Assembly: GCA_043228905.1 (NCBI GenBank) | Contig: JBHGNT010000006.1 | Location: 9,238,001-9,302,000, forward strand | Source of the DNA: Azolla caroliniana | Lineage: Eukaryota > Polypodiophyta | Direction: 5' to 3' | Length of the DNA stretch: 64,000 nt | In this document: one piece after another, positions 23,019 to 33,309 of the stretch | Layout: every line of letters begins with the position of its first letter | Numbering within the stretch: position 1 is the stretch's first letter | Program-made: the position numbers and the translations under genes | Notes under the pieces: generated by a model | The model's input: only the letters and a program-made list of their open reading frames with translations | What the model was told of the DNA's origin: nothing | The model's database searches: none

Positions 23019-23395
23019 AAAAATCAGAAATCCTCAACTTAAACGCTCAAAACAGACATGGATGTCTGAGATTTAGATTGGAGGAAATCAGAAACTGAAC
23101 ATGGATCTGTGATGAAAAGCTCAGAGGGATAGAGGAAGAGGAGTATGAGGGGAACCGCCAAAACGACGTGAGGGGAAGCGCCAAAATCGACGTGAGGGGA
23201 AAATAGCCCCCAAAATGGAATGAACATCTCCTCACCTGTTCCCCCCACTCCTTCTACAATAAATGACACTTGTACTACAGTCACCCCACTCTCCAAAATC
23301 GATTTTCTTTTTCTCTGATTTTTTTTTTTTGAATTATTCATACTAACAGTACTAAAAGTACTGACAATTTTTGTGGCCAAAAACAGTACTTTTCT

Positions 23396-23420
23396 GGTAC
23401 ACCGTAGCGTGCTTCTACCC
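23396..23420 (-). repeat. Right terminal inverted repeat
   Basis: On the minus strand it starts GGGTAGAAGCACGCTACGGT. It differs from the left repeat at positions 5 and 12. Confidence 0.9.
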
Positions 23421-23424
23421 TGTC
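23421..23424. other. Target site duplication TGTC, right
   Basis: TGTC directly after the ACCC end of the transposon. It reads as part of the restored copia codons. Confidence 0.85.
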
Positions 23425-23945
23425 TACAAATCAACCACACCAATTCGACTCGAAGGGTACACCAATGCTGATTGAGTTGGCTGCAAGGCCGATAGACGAT
23501 CGACTTCAGGATTCGTTTTCTCCCTCAGCAGCGAAGCCATATCTTAGAGCAGCAAAAAGCAACTAACAGTCGCACTTCGAGCATAGAAGCCGAATATAGG
23601 GGTGCGGTCATCACACCATGTGAAGCCGTTTGGCTGAAAAGAGTATTGAAGGATCTAGGCATTCCCATCAAGGATCAGATTCTCCTTTACTACGACAACA
23701 TGAGCAATATTCATATGGCTCCGAACCCAGTGTTCCACACGCGCACAAAGCATATCGAAGTGCACTATCAGTTCATCCAACAACGCGTTCAGGCTGGAGA
23801 TGTCAATATGCAGCACATCAATATGAACCTTCAAGTAGCCGGCATCTTCACCAAAGCCTTAGGAGTCAACAAGCTCAGGCCATTCATGATGGACCTTGGC
23901 CTAATGATAGCCGCATTGTCGAACTTGAGGGGGAGTACAACAACC
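23421..23945 (+). pseudogene. Copia remnant C, right part (RNase H)
   Basis: The reading continues from the left part: VYKSTTPIRLEGYTNAD, then a stop in place of Trp, then CKADRRSTSGFVFSL. After a frame change, 23646 onward gives LGIPIKDQILLYYDNMSNIH and KHIEVHYQFIQQRV, NLQVAGIFTKAL. A purine tract CTTGAGGGGGAGT lies near 23924-23936, as after RNase H in A and D. The open frame runs on to 24092 without resemblance to copia. Confidence 0.87.
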
Positions 23946-26404
23946 AACGTGCACAACATAGCAACTAAGCAACCGATCGAAGACGACCAAAGGAGTAGTG
24001 ATTCCATCACCAACTTGGCCAATCCTAAGATGGGCACGTCTCAACTAATTATGGACAAACCCCACAGTTTGATTCCATGCCAACTCAACTGAGAAGGGCC
24101 AAAATCAAAGTTTACAGAATAAGGTGGATCTGGCCCTATGTGAGGAGATTCCATCTTTAAATTCAAATGAGGAAGCACAAGATGTTGGAACTGTTCACAT
24201 TGGATTTGGGAAAGCAACAAGATCACAAAACATAATAAGTGGTAATAAGTTAGTAAGGTATGCCAAAGTGTTTTGGATTTGTTCATTTTGTTCACCAAAT
24301 ATGGCAAGTATTAATGGTTTGTGATACTTGTAATTTTGGCCTAAAAGATAGGTTCCAACTTGCATGTTGAAGGTTGGATCTGTTGGTCTACGTGGGTGAT
24401 GTTGATTTGCGATCATTGTGCAAAGCGGGGGAGATGGCATCCACCCGGATGATGTCAAGCGTATTCAACATGTGGATGGAATATACGCAACCCTAAGAGG
24501 TTTGCAGTTGGTATTGGATTGTCGATCCACTTTGGGTGCAACTTGTCATTCAAAGAAACAAGGTGGATCATATCCTAGGACGTGTGCGAAAGCAGGATTA
24601 TGTATTCTCACCCAGAGTGCTTGCTGGTCATTGGGTGCTTTGGATGAAGATTCTCAATAGTCAAACCAATTTGGATGCACACAAGGTGACCAACTAGGTA
24701 GTATTTTGGCAATCCATTGAATGAGATGGTTGCAAGGGAGGTCTCAAGCACACTTGGAGACCATTGCATCATACCGAAGAACCAACATCACGACCTCCGC
24801 ATCCCACCTCACCCAAATGTGCCGACTATGGATATTATGTGATGCATATGATTCGGAGGCTAGTGGAGGAGTTCATACAAGGCTTGAGATCTCTCCAGAT
24901 TTTGTAAGTGTCTTTCATGTTCTGATTGTGTACAAATAGTCTTCGTAAGTTGGTTCTTATAATTGTTGTTTGATAAGGGTTTGAGCACTAGTTTGGACAT
25001 GAAGACATGGAGCTTCTTCAGATGACTTGGGCAAGTCTTGTTTTGGGCCGATAGATTTCATAAGTTTTGGAATTTTGCCATTACATTTTGCATATTCCAA
25101 TTTTGTAAATTTTGATTGAACTGGAGCATATGTTAACTACCCCATGTCAACTAGTAGCCAGACTTGAAGACATTTGTGAGTAACCCGGCTCAATGTAGTA
25201 GCCTGATTCAAAGTCATTAATGAGTAGCCTAGCTCATGTAGTAGCCCGACTTGAAGACACCAATGAGTAGCCCGACCCAATGTAGTAGCTTAATGAGAAC
25301 CCCAATCAAAATGACAAAAGTCAAGCCAACTACATGTGATGATCACATTTCAACGATCATAAGCGATAATTCAGCCATTCTTTTTCCATCATAAATGATC
25401 ATTAAAGGTAGTCAGCTTCATATTTGATCATTTTGCAATCATTTTTCCCTCAATTTTCGTTATAAACTCAACTTTCTACTTTTTGTCATTTTCATAAGTG
25501 CTAGCAATTTCATACACTTACCTATAATTTGTGATCATGTAGGGAGACGTTGATTTCATATTTGTCATGTCGGAAGACAAAATAGAGGAAATATCTCTAT
25601 ATTCCACAATTTCAATTACATTTGCTCAAGACAACAAGTTTGGAGCATCCGAAACCGAGGACAACGTAGATCCCTTGATGTATTGTTTCCCCCGTGTATT
25701 TTGCATTCAATCGAGATACACATGAATTGATGGTTAAAGATTTATTAGGAATAATTAAGCTCATGATTGAATGATTTATAGATATCGCAAAGGGTGCACC
25801 TCTTAATCTTAACTCATGGAGGCACATGAAGAGTCGACTCATGCTAGGAAATAAGAGGCAATTTACCTTACGGTGCCACCTAATCTTCAAGAAGTTACAT
25901 AGAGCAATGAAGAGAGATAGTGGGAAATAAATTTGCACTCAATATGGGGCGCATCGCATCACCCACTCCCACAGACTCTTAAAGAGTTAAAAAAACATTG
26001 GGCGTTGGATCTTCGTGATCATGGAATTGCTTGTGCATGCATAAAAGCATGAATTGACCAATGTTGTTGCCAATTAATACAAAACGCAACAACAAATAAC
26101 ATATATGGGAATGAGTGTAAGTAAATATAATAAGACTAAACCTGCATAAGTGATCGAGGTAGAAGCATGTAAGTTACACGATACTCTCGTGGATGTTCAA
26201 ATCAAGAATAGCACATGTTTGCATAAAGCGGTTTGAAACGATGAATTATTGCAAAGATGACTAATTTGATGTTGGGTGTGCAAGGCATGTTGCCAAAATG
26301 AGCCGATCAAAAGAACTAGTGCAGAAATCTACGACTAGTTCATTAGAGCAAAGTTTCTCTTAGATTCTTTCTGATACCAATGGAGGTGCATAATATGGTC
26401 AACA
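23946..26404. other. Spacer without recognised gene
   Basis: Mostly unique AT-rich DNA. Short open frames near 24124, 24418 and 24721 have no familiar motif. A degenerate ~48-bp tandem repeat at about 25145-25290 (TAGTAGCCCGACTTGAAGACA...AATGAGTAGCC) is the only structure seen. The last 500 bases contain nothing I could assign. Confidence 0.6.
25145..25290. repeat. Degenerate ~48-bp tandem repeat
   Basis: About three units of GTAGCCNGACTTGAAGACA followed by ATGAGTAGCC and CTCAATGTAGTA. Function unknown. Confidence 0.7.
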
Positions 26405-26409
26405 AGTTG
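26405..26409. other. Target site duplication of D, left
   Basis: AGTTG, repeated at 31286-31290 directly after the CA end of the 3' LTR. Confidence 0.88.
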
Positions 26410-26587
26410 TCTTGAGAATCGAACTCAACTTCCCATAGGAATAGTGTTCACACTAGTCGGTGGACAACTTACTAGCCTGACATTTTTGTAATTAGTAGAA
26501 AGGGCATTTGCCCTAGACTAGTTGGTATTTAAACCAACCTTTTGTAACTTAGTTATTGTTGGATGTAATATACAGTTTCTTGTTTAG

Positions 26588-26641
<54 letters not shown>

Positions 26642-26699
26642 CACACACACACACACACACAGTCCTTCCGCTGCACAAAATCACCCTCAATTCTTTACA
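26410..26699 (+). repeat. 5' LTR of copia D
   Basis: It starts TCTTGAGAATCG (changed from TG) and ends TTCTTTACA. It holds a TATTTAAA near 26527 as possible TATA box, a (CT)n run at about 26589-26638 and a short CA run. Confidence 0.92.
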
Positions 26700-26711
26700 T
26701 GGTATCAGAGA
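26700..26711 (+). other. Primer binding site of copia D
   Basis: TGGTATCAGAGA abuts the 5' LTR, one base away from the tRNA-Met type site of element A. Confidence 0.88.
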
Positions 26712-26835
26712 GCGTGGTAGGTTGATCCAAGCCCATCACCTTTGCATGTGTTGTGCTCAAGCTCGTAGAGAACCAACTGATCATTGTAGCAATGATTTCT
26801 GCACAACTTGCATCAAGAGTAGAAGAAGTTCGACA

Positions 26836-27666
26836 ATGAACACCCAGATGGGAAGCGCTCTTCCCACCGAGAAGCTCGATAGAACAAACTTCGTATCTTG
26901 GGAGTACAAGATGCATCAGCAACTTGTCGGACAAGGTTAATGGAGCTATATCGAGGGAGCTCACGAAACGAAACGAAACCCAACACACGTTGACTACCTA
27001 GCGTGGGAGCAGGCCGTGAGCCGTGTGTTGTATTGCCTTGCATCATGCGTCCATGACCACATGCTCGGCTATATTCGAGAGTCTAAAACACTGAAAGAAG
27101 CTTGGGGAAATCTCAAGAAGATCTTTGCGGCCAATACGGCTGCACGAAAGCCAGCTTCGACAGGAACGAAACAACAGAGGCATATGTCGATCATTGGATA
27201 TACCTTGAAGATCAAGGAATTGTGTGATGCCCTCGGATCGATCAATGTTATCATCGACGATGACGAAATGGTGCAAATATGCCTCGGCGGCTTAGCACCA
27301 CGATTCGGCACGATCAGATCAGCCATTCTCGCAAGGGAGAACCCACCTTCCTTTTTTGACCTTCAATCAATATTATTGGTGGAAGAAAACCATGCTCGAC
27401 AAAGGAGCAATGCATCGGATGGTCAGATGCTCTACTCACAATCGGACGATAGAAGAGGATTCAACCAAGGAAATAGAGGTCGATTTGGCCGAGGGCAACA
27501 GGGTCATTCGACCCGAGAACGCAACTCTCACCAGTGGCAAGATGACATGAACAATCCTAGAGAGTTCGGTAGAAGGGGGAACCACCCCGCCGGACCGAGC
27601 AATCGTAACAACTTGATCAAATGCGGGTATTGTGGAAAACACGAACATTATGAAAAGGAGTGCTGA
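26836..27666 (+). pseudogene. Copia D gag
   Basis: The start MNTQMGSALPTEKLDRTNF matches the gag of A closely. One TAA follows GQG near 26940, then the frame continues WSYIEGAHE through the capsid domain to a CCHC knuckle (CGYCGKHEHYEKEC) near 27624-27665. Unlike A, the segment from 27016 to 27666 is open. The knuckle is followed at once by a stop, TGA at 27664-27666. Confidence 0.88.
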
Positions 27667-27669
27667 AAA

Positions 27670-28911
27670 ATGATACGAGATTCGGCTTCGACTAGCCGAC
27701 AACTCACGAACTACGCTTCAAATTCTGACTACGACGATCGTGGCGGGATGTTCGTAATGAGGCATGAAGCACATTCGATGTCGGCACAGGCCCCGACTAG
27801 CACCTCTTCTTCAGATAGCATATGGTGTGTCGACTCGAGAGCATCCAATCACATGATGTCCCATGAAGATTGGTTCCGAGAATTACGAAAGCCCGATCGA
27901 CCCGGCTATGTCGAAACCGGAGATGATACGACTCACCCAATTCGACATGTCGAAAATGTTCCATTCAGAAATGACGGTAAACAAACCTACCTCAAGAACT
28001 TCTTGCATGTCCCAACCATCACAAAAAGCCTAGTCTCGGTCGGCCAGATTGTCGAACAAGGTATGCAAGTATGATTCAATAATGAAGGGTGCTTCATCGA
28101 AAAGGACGAGCAAATCATAGTGCATGGTCGCTGAGAAGGCCGAATGTTCATCCTCGAATCAGAGGAGGTGAAATCGACTATGTTCGCAAAAGGCCTCAAA
28201 GTGGAAACAGACTTGAAACTGTGGCACAAGAGAATCGAACACATCAATCTCCAAAAGCTCTAGAACATGCAGTCAAAAGTAGTCGTAATCAAACTCCCGA
28301 CATTTAATGAGAAAGAGATTACGAGCATATGTGAGGCGTGCCAATTCGGAAAACAACACCGACATCCATTCCCAAAAGGGAGGAATGTGAGTAAAGGGAT
28401 CGTAGATGCAGTACATTTAGATGTGTGGGGACCAGCCCAGACCGCAACATTCGGAGGTTGTCACGACTATGTCACGTTCATCGACAACTTCTCCAGGCAC
28501 ACCTGGATCTACCCTATGCGGCAGAAGAGTGAAGTGTTTGAACACTTCCAAAAGTTCAAAAATGAAGTCGAAAAAGGCATGGGTCAGTACGTACGATGCC
28601 TTCGATCTTATGAAGGAAAGGAGTATTTCTCGGACGAATTTACGGCGTATCTCCGAAAGGAAGGAATTCGACGAGAATTCTCATGTCGACATACACCTCA
28701 CCAAAATGGTGTAGCCAAACGGAAGAATCAGCACATAGTAGAGGTTGCATGGGCAATGATGAATGAGAAGAACTTGCCAAAATCATATTGGGCAGAAGCG
28801 CCGAACACATCCGTATATCTCATGAACATGTGTACAACCTTTGGGGTACACAATGTGACCCCTCATGAGAGGTTTAGGGTTTATCACATGTGCGTATTTT
28901 CAGCTCAATAG
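27670..28911 (+). pseudogene. Copia D protease and integrase, active sites lost
   Basis: The protease box reads CVDSRASNHM. The Gly of the D-S/T-G signature is replaced by Arg. Stops follow at 28072-28074 (QGMQV) and near 28131. The integrase core at 28267-28911 keeps HLDVWGPAQ, but the second acidic position reads RSYEGKEY and the glutamate position reads AKRKNQHI. At least two of three catalytic residues are therefore lost. The frame ends near 28909, and the C-terminal part resumes in another frame at 28890 (IFSSIVYVHIPDE), as in A. Confidence 0.87.
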
Positions 28912-29199
28912 TCTATGTGCATATTCCCGACGAGACGCGACAAAAGCTCGACCTGAAGTCAGAGAAATGTATCCTCGTAGGGTACTCACTTGGACAAAAG
29001 GAGTACAAATGCTACAACCCATCTACCCGAAAAGCTCAAGTGAGTCGAGACATCATTTTCAATGAATCGACATCCTGGTACAATCCTGAGACGACTCTGA
29101 TTTCTACTCCAATCGACTCAGAATTTGCCGAACAAGAGATACAAGAAGAAGATCAACTCAGACTCACATACGAAGACGACCCACAAATGACAAGGCTAA

Positions 29200-29988
29200 G
29201 TGGACCATTATCATTATGCCTTTATGATAAAGATAGCAATTTTCCGAGAGCCAGAAACATTTTCCGAAGCCGTGAAGGACCCGCGATGGGTCGATGCGAT
29301 GAATGAAGAAATGCAGGCCTTGTGCAAAAACGAGACATGGGACCTTGTTCCCCATTCACCTCACAGGAAAGTGATAGGTAGTAGATGGATCTATAAGGTC
29401 AAATGCAACCCCGATGGCTCAGTAAATCACTTCAAAGCACGACTTGTCGCAAAAGGATACGCTCAAACACACGGAGTTGATTACGAGGAGACCTTTGCCC
29501 CGGTGGCAAAGATGACGATTGTTCAGACAATCATAGCTCTCGCAACTACAAAAGGGTGGCACCTCCACTAGATGGACGTAAAGAATGCCTTTCTACAAGA
29601 TGAATTAGAAGAGGTGTACATGATACAACCACCTGGCATCAAATCACGTACTCACCCGAAAGTCGTGTGCCGACTCAAGAAGCCACTCTACGGCCTTAAG
29701 CAAGCACCGTGTGCTTGGCATTCAAAGATAACGCATTATCTTCATCAAATCGGTTTTCGAATGTCGAAATTCGACAACTCCCTCTACATCCGAAACGAGC
29801 CGAACAATCCGATTGTCATGATCCTGTACATGGATGATCTGGTCATCGGAGGAAAGGATCTTGTCGGGATCAATAAGGTCAAATCACCCCTATACGGCAG
29901 GTTCAAAATGAAAGACCTACACGAGCTCCACTACTTCCTCAATGTCGAAGTAATTCGGCCACCAGTCGGGATATTGATCTCTCAATGA
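29200..29988 (+). pseudogene. Copia D reverse transcriptase
   Basis: Blocks 29200-29571 and 29572-29988 are separated by one TAG, between KGWHLH and MDVKNAFLQ. Element A has CAA at this place. The catalytic box reads [11 protein letters not shown], with Met instead of the usual Val, a change that many polymerases of this type tolerate. The block ends at a TGA where A has Trp (SQWHY). The finger motif ARLVAKGYAQTHGVDYEETF is intact. Confidence 0.89.
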
Positions 29989-30021
29989 CACTATGTTCTC
30001 AACTTACTCTACAAGTTCAGA

Positions 30022-30819
30022 ATGACCGAGTGCAAACCTGTGTCTACCCCTCTCGACCGAAATCTCAAACTCGATGTCGATTCGGGAACCGAAGACTACG
30101 AGCCGACTCAGTATCGTCAACTGATCAGTGGCCTCATCTACCTAACCATCACAGGACCCGACCTCAGCTATACGGTCGGCCTACTTAGCCAATTCATGCA
30201 GAATCTTCAAAATGTTCATCTCGATTGCGCTAAGAGGGTACGCACGTACGTCCGTGGGACGATGGATTTCGGCATCACATACAAGTCGGATACGATCATC
30301 CAGCTCGAAGGGTACACGGACGCAGACTAGGCTAGCTATAAGGCCGATAGACGATCGACTTCCGGATTCGTCTTCTCCCTCGATAGTGGAGCGATCTCCT
30401 GGAGAAACAAGAAGCACCCGACAGTCGCATTATCGAGCACGAAGGCCGAATACAGGGGCGCAACAGTCCCCGCGTGCGAAGCTATATGGCTCAAATGCAT
30501 CTTGAAGGACCTGGGTGTTCCCATCACGAATCCAATTCGCCTCTTCTGTGACAACATGAGCAGCATCTATCTCGCTTGGAACCTAGTATTCCACACATGG
30601 ACTAAACACATCGAAGTGCACTATCACTTTATTCGCGAATGCATTCAATCTGGTGATATCGATTTACAACATATCAGGACGAACCTTTAGGTTGTTGATA
30701 TCTTTACGAAGGCCCGAGGTATCGACAAGTTGCGACAGCTTGCGATGAACCTTGGTCTCTCAATCACCGACCAGTCGCTCTTGAGGGGGAGTATAGTAGC
30801 AGCCGATGTCGAACAGTAA
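30022..30819 (+). pseudogene. Copia D RNase H
   Basis: The reading runs from MTECKPVSTPLDRNLKLD to GYTDAD, then TAG in place of Trp near 30328. In the same frame SYKADRRSTSGFVFSL, TKAEYRGA and FCDNMSSIYLA show the three acidic positions. A stop near 30690 precedes VVDIFTKA. The end LTDQSLLRGS is followed by a purine tract near 30779-30794. Confidence 0.87.
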
Positions 30820-31016
30820 CCAATAAATCGATCGATGCCGACTAGAGGAGTTGAAGTACGAACAAACAATCGAACAATTGAACATAGAAAATCGGACAAT
30901 CGAAATCGTAAGCCGTGTCGGAAACCAAAATCGAAGCTGATTCAACCGAATCAAAGTATTTCGAAGACCAAACCAAAACAATCTTTTGACATCCGAAAGT
31001 TGTGTTCGAAGGGGCA

Positions 31017-31285
31017 TGTTGAGAATCGAACTCAACTTCCCATAGGAATAGTGTTCACACTAGTCGGTGGACAACTTACAAGGACATTTTTGTAATTAGT
31101 AGAAATGGCATTTGCCCTAGACTAGTTGGTATTTAAACCAACCTTTTGTAACTTAGTTACTGTTGGATGTAATATACAATTTCTTGTTTAGATCTCTCAC
31201 TTTGTCTCTCTCTCATTCTCTCTTGTGCACATACATGCACACACGGAGTCCTTCCGGTGCAAAGAATCACCCTCGATTCTTTACA
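31017..31285 (+). repeat. 3' LTR of copia D
   Basis: TGTTGAGAATCG to CTTTACA. It matches the left LTR except for a much shorter CT run. The purine tract CGAAGGGGCA precedes it. Confidence 0.92.
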
Positions 31286-31290
31286 AGTTG
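31286..31290. other. Target site duplication of D, right
   Basis: AGTTG, identical to 26405-26409. Confidence 0.88.
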
Positions 31291-32347
31291 AAAATAGGAA
31301 GTGCATTGTTAGAAGATGATTGCTCTTCGATGATGCAAGATGCCTTGAGATCTAGCAAAAGTCGCTCATGTCCAACCAAACTTGCCTAGTCCAAATGGAT
31401 CTCTAGCTTGACATCCATTTATCTTAATACTTCAAAATAAATGGATGTTAGAAATGTGTGTGTGAGCAATTGTCCTAAACAACTCTCAGGTTATCGAGTG
31501 CCCAAGAGTTTTTTTGGGGTTTCCAGAGTTCGAAATCATACACTAGAATCACTTCAATGGCTCGAGCAAAGATCAAGATCCATGTACAAGCATGTGGTTG
31601 AGGAATTTCGGCAATAAATGACATATCTGTGACAAAAGTGGTTCTATTTACTTTGGTGTCTCCGAAATTTGAAAGGTTAGATTATTATGGTTTTGTAGAA
31701 TATGTGTGATCTTAGAAGCTTTTCCTGACTGAACTTTTGTGGCATTTTAAGTTTCATGGTGGTTGAAAAATTGTGGCTTTGAACTTTTGTTGCTCAAATT
31801 TTAAATGTGGATGAAATCTGAAACAGAATGGTGTTTGGAATGATCATTGACTTTTTGTTTTCCAAATTCCATTCAGTGATGGGTTGCGCTAGTTTTAACT
31901 TTCATGGTGTATGAACTTTGAAGTTTTTTGAAGTTTTTGAGCTTAGCACAAAAATTTCAGCCAAATTACTCAAGGTTACTCAAATAAGTTGGGTTACCCT
32001 TGACAAAGTCGGTTTACTTGGGTTACCCAAAAGAGTCGGGTTATGAGTGACAATAGAAGAGAACATAGTGGGGTTATTGGTGACAGAGGTTAGTCAGAGC
32101 CAGGTTACTAGCAAGTCACGCGTTTTCATTTTTGGAAAAAGATCAGACGGTGCAAATTGCACGTGCCCGCCCTTGAAAACGCATCTTGCACCATCCGTGG
32201 TGGCCATGATTCCCTCACTCAACTCACCAGGCCACTTCATGATTTGGGTGCAAATAGTGAGGAGCTCTCTCTTTATGATATAATTTGGCAGCAAACAGTG
32301 AACACATCCTCATATGTATACATAATACATATTGACCCATGAAGGAT

Positions 32348-32397
<50 letters not shown>
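31291..32397. other. Spacer with short GGGTTAC repeats and (CT)n
   Basis: No gene is seen. Short repeats of GGGTTAC/GGGTTA occur at about 31988-32070. A pure (CT)n run lies at about 32350-32397. It marks the tail of the LINE remnant read from the other strand. Confidence 0.6.
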
Positions 32398-32401
<4 letters not shown>

Positions 32402-33126
32402 AAATAATGGCTTTCATTACGAAAGAAAAAACACCACCATGACTAACTTACAACAAACTATAGAACCCCTTCTATCTAGGGATCTAAAGAAAACTACGAC
32501 ACCAAACTCAACGCCGCCACCCTACACACCAATTCAAATGGCGAATATGATGATATGTGACCTTGCAGAGTTCTCTCTCTTCCTAGTTGAGATTTTATGA
32601 CTTCTCTAGCACTGTCAATTGCCACAAAAGAAGTCCTTTTAACTTTAGAACATATTTTCTCACCGCAACTTGCGAATAAAAAATGAAGGCATTCCGCATA
32701 TTCCAATTGAACCATAGCCCCCAATACCTCAAGAACTCAAAAATAATTTGAAAATGAGGCATCGGTTCATTGTTCTCCATATGTGCAAAAACCCAACTGA
32801 AGGAAGATAGACTTACTCCTGTTAGAGACATCCATACTAAACTGATACACCTCCAAACCATCCTTGCCATCAAGCATGAAATAAATCGATGTCTACTATG
32901 TTCCAATTCCACCGAACAAAAGAAACACAATCCTTTAGTAATGTTTCTTCTTTTTAATGCATCCCCTAATGGTAAAGCTCCAACCATAACTCTCCAAATA
33001 AATACCTTGGCTCGTAGCATCAATCGAGAACACCAACCTGCCTTGATCACATGAAACCACCAAGTAATGGGCTTATGAAAACCCCATATCTTTATAACCC
33101 TTTCTTCCAACCACTTATGTTTGTCA

Positions 33127-33130
<4 letters not shown>
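32398..33130 (-). mobile_element. 3' end of an L1-type LINE with (GA)n tail
   Basis: The minus-strand frame holds the zinc-binding region found after the reverse transcriptase in plant LINEs: KVFIWRVMVGALPLGDALKR, then CFFCSVELEHSRHRFISC, then VWRCISLVW, with a later segment WGLWFNWNMRNAFIF. The polymerase itself is missing, as is usual for 5'-truncated copies. The 3' side ends TTTCGTAATGAAAGCC and ATTTAC followed by (GA)n. The open frame runs on upstream only through a GA repeat, so the true 5' break is near 33130. Confidence 0.75.

Positions 33131-33176
<46 letters not shown>
33131..33176 (+). repeat. (CT)n microsatellite in the PPR leader
   Basis: About 23 CT units, some 130 bases before the PPR start codon and directly at the broken end of the LINE remnant. 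A TTC-rich pyrimidine stretch follows to 33308. Confidence 0.9.
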
Positions 33177-33179
<3 letters not shown>

Positions 33180-33309
33180 TGCATGAGAGACAGTGAATGT
33201 TTGACTGTCAAGAAACGGCAACCCTGTTTCCCACCGTTTCCTTCCTTCCATCCATTCTTCTTCTTCCTACTCTTTCTTTCTTCCTTCCTTTCTTCTTCTT
33301 CTTCTTCAT

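Larger units (their letters stand above)
11231..23420. mobile_element. 12.2-kb DNA transposon, Sola-like, with accessory genes
   Basis: The element is 12190 bp and inserted in copia remnant C. Its ends are a 25-bp inverted repeat with two mismatches, flanked by TGTC on both sides. Taking out the element and one TGTC restores the copia frame NYGIV/YKSTTPIRLEGY, which independently fixes the boundaries. Inside are a plus-strand gene (12886-17387), a convergent minus-strand gene that I take to be the transposase (22236-18308), and a possible small gene (17670-18173). A CT-rich block lies at the left, AGTAC-rich introns and a 146-bp minisatellite in the middle, and a duplicated upstream region at the right. 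A 4-bp duplication and a DDD triad are known traits of the Sola superfamily, so membership is inferred. Other TIR superfamilies with different duplication lengths fit less well. Confidence 0.88.
26410..31285 (+). mobile_element. Copia element D, complete but inactive
   Basis: A 4876-bp element of the same family as A, flanked by AGTTG at 26405-26409 and 31286-31290. LTRs are 290 and 269 bp, and the difference is mainly CT-repeat length. The first two bases of the left LTR read TC where the right LTR has TG. Gag, protease, integrase, reverse transcriptase and RNase H follow in copia order with several stops. Protease and integrase active sites are altered, so it could move only with help from another copy, if at all. 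Confidence 0.94.

Noticed and set aside
11231-23420. Classification as CACTA, hAT, Mutator or PIF/Harbinger element
   Set aside because: The ends do not begin CACTA, and the duplication is 4 bases rather than 3, 8 or 9. The protein motifs do not resemble those transposases.
24418-24660. 80-residue plus-strand frame with Cys and Gly
   Set aside because: No recognisable motif, and neighbouring sequence does not extend it through plausible splice sites.
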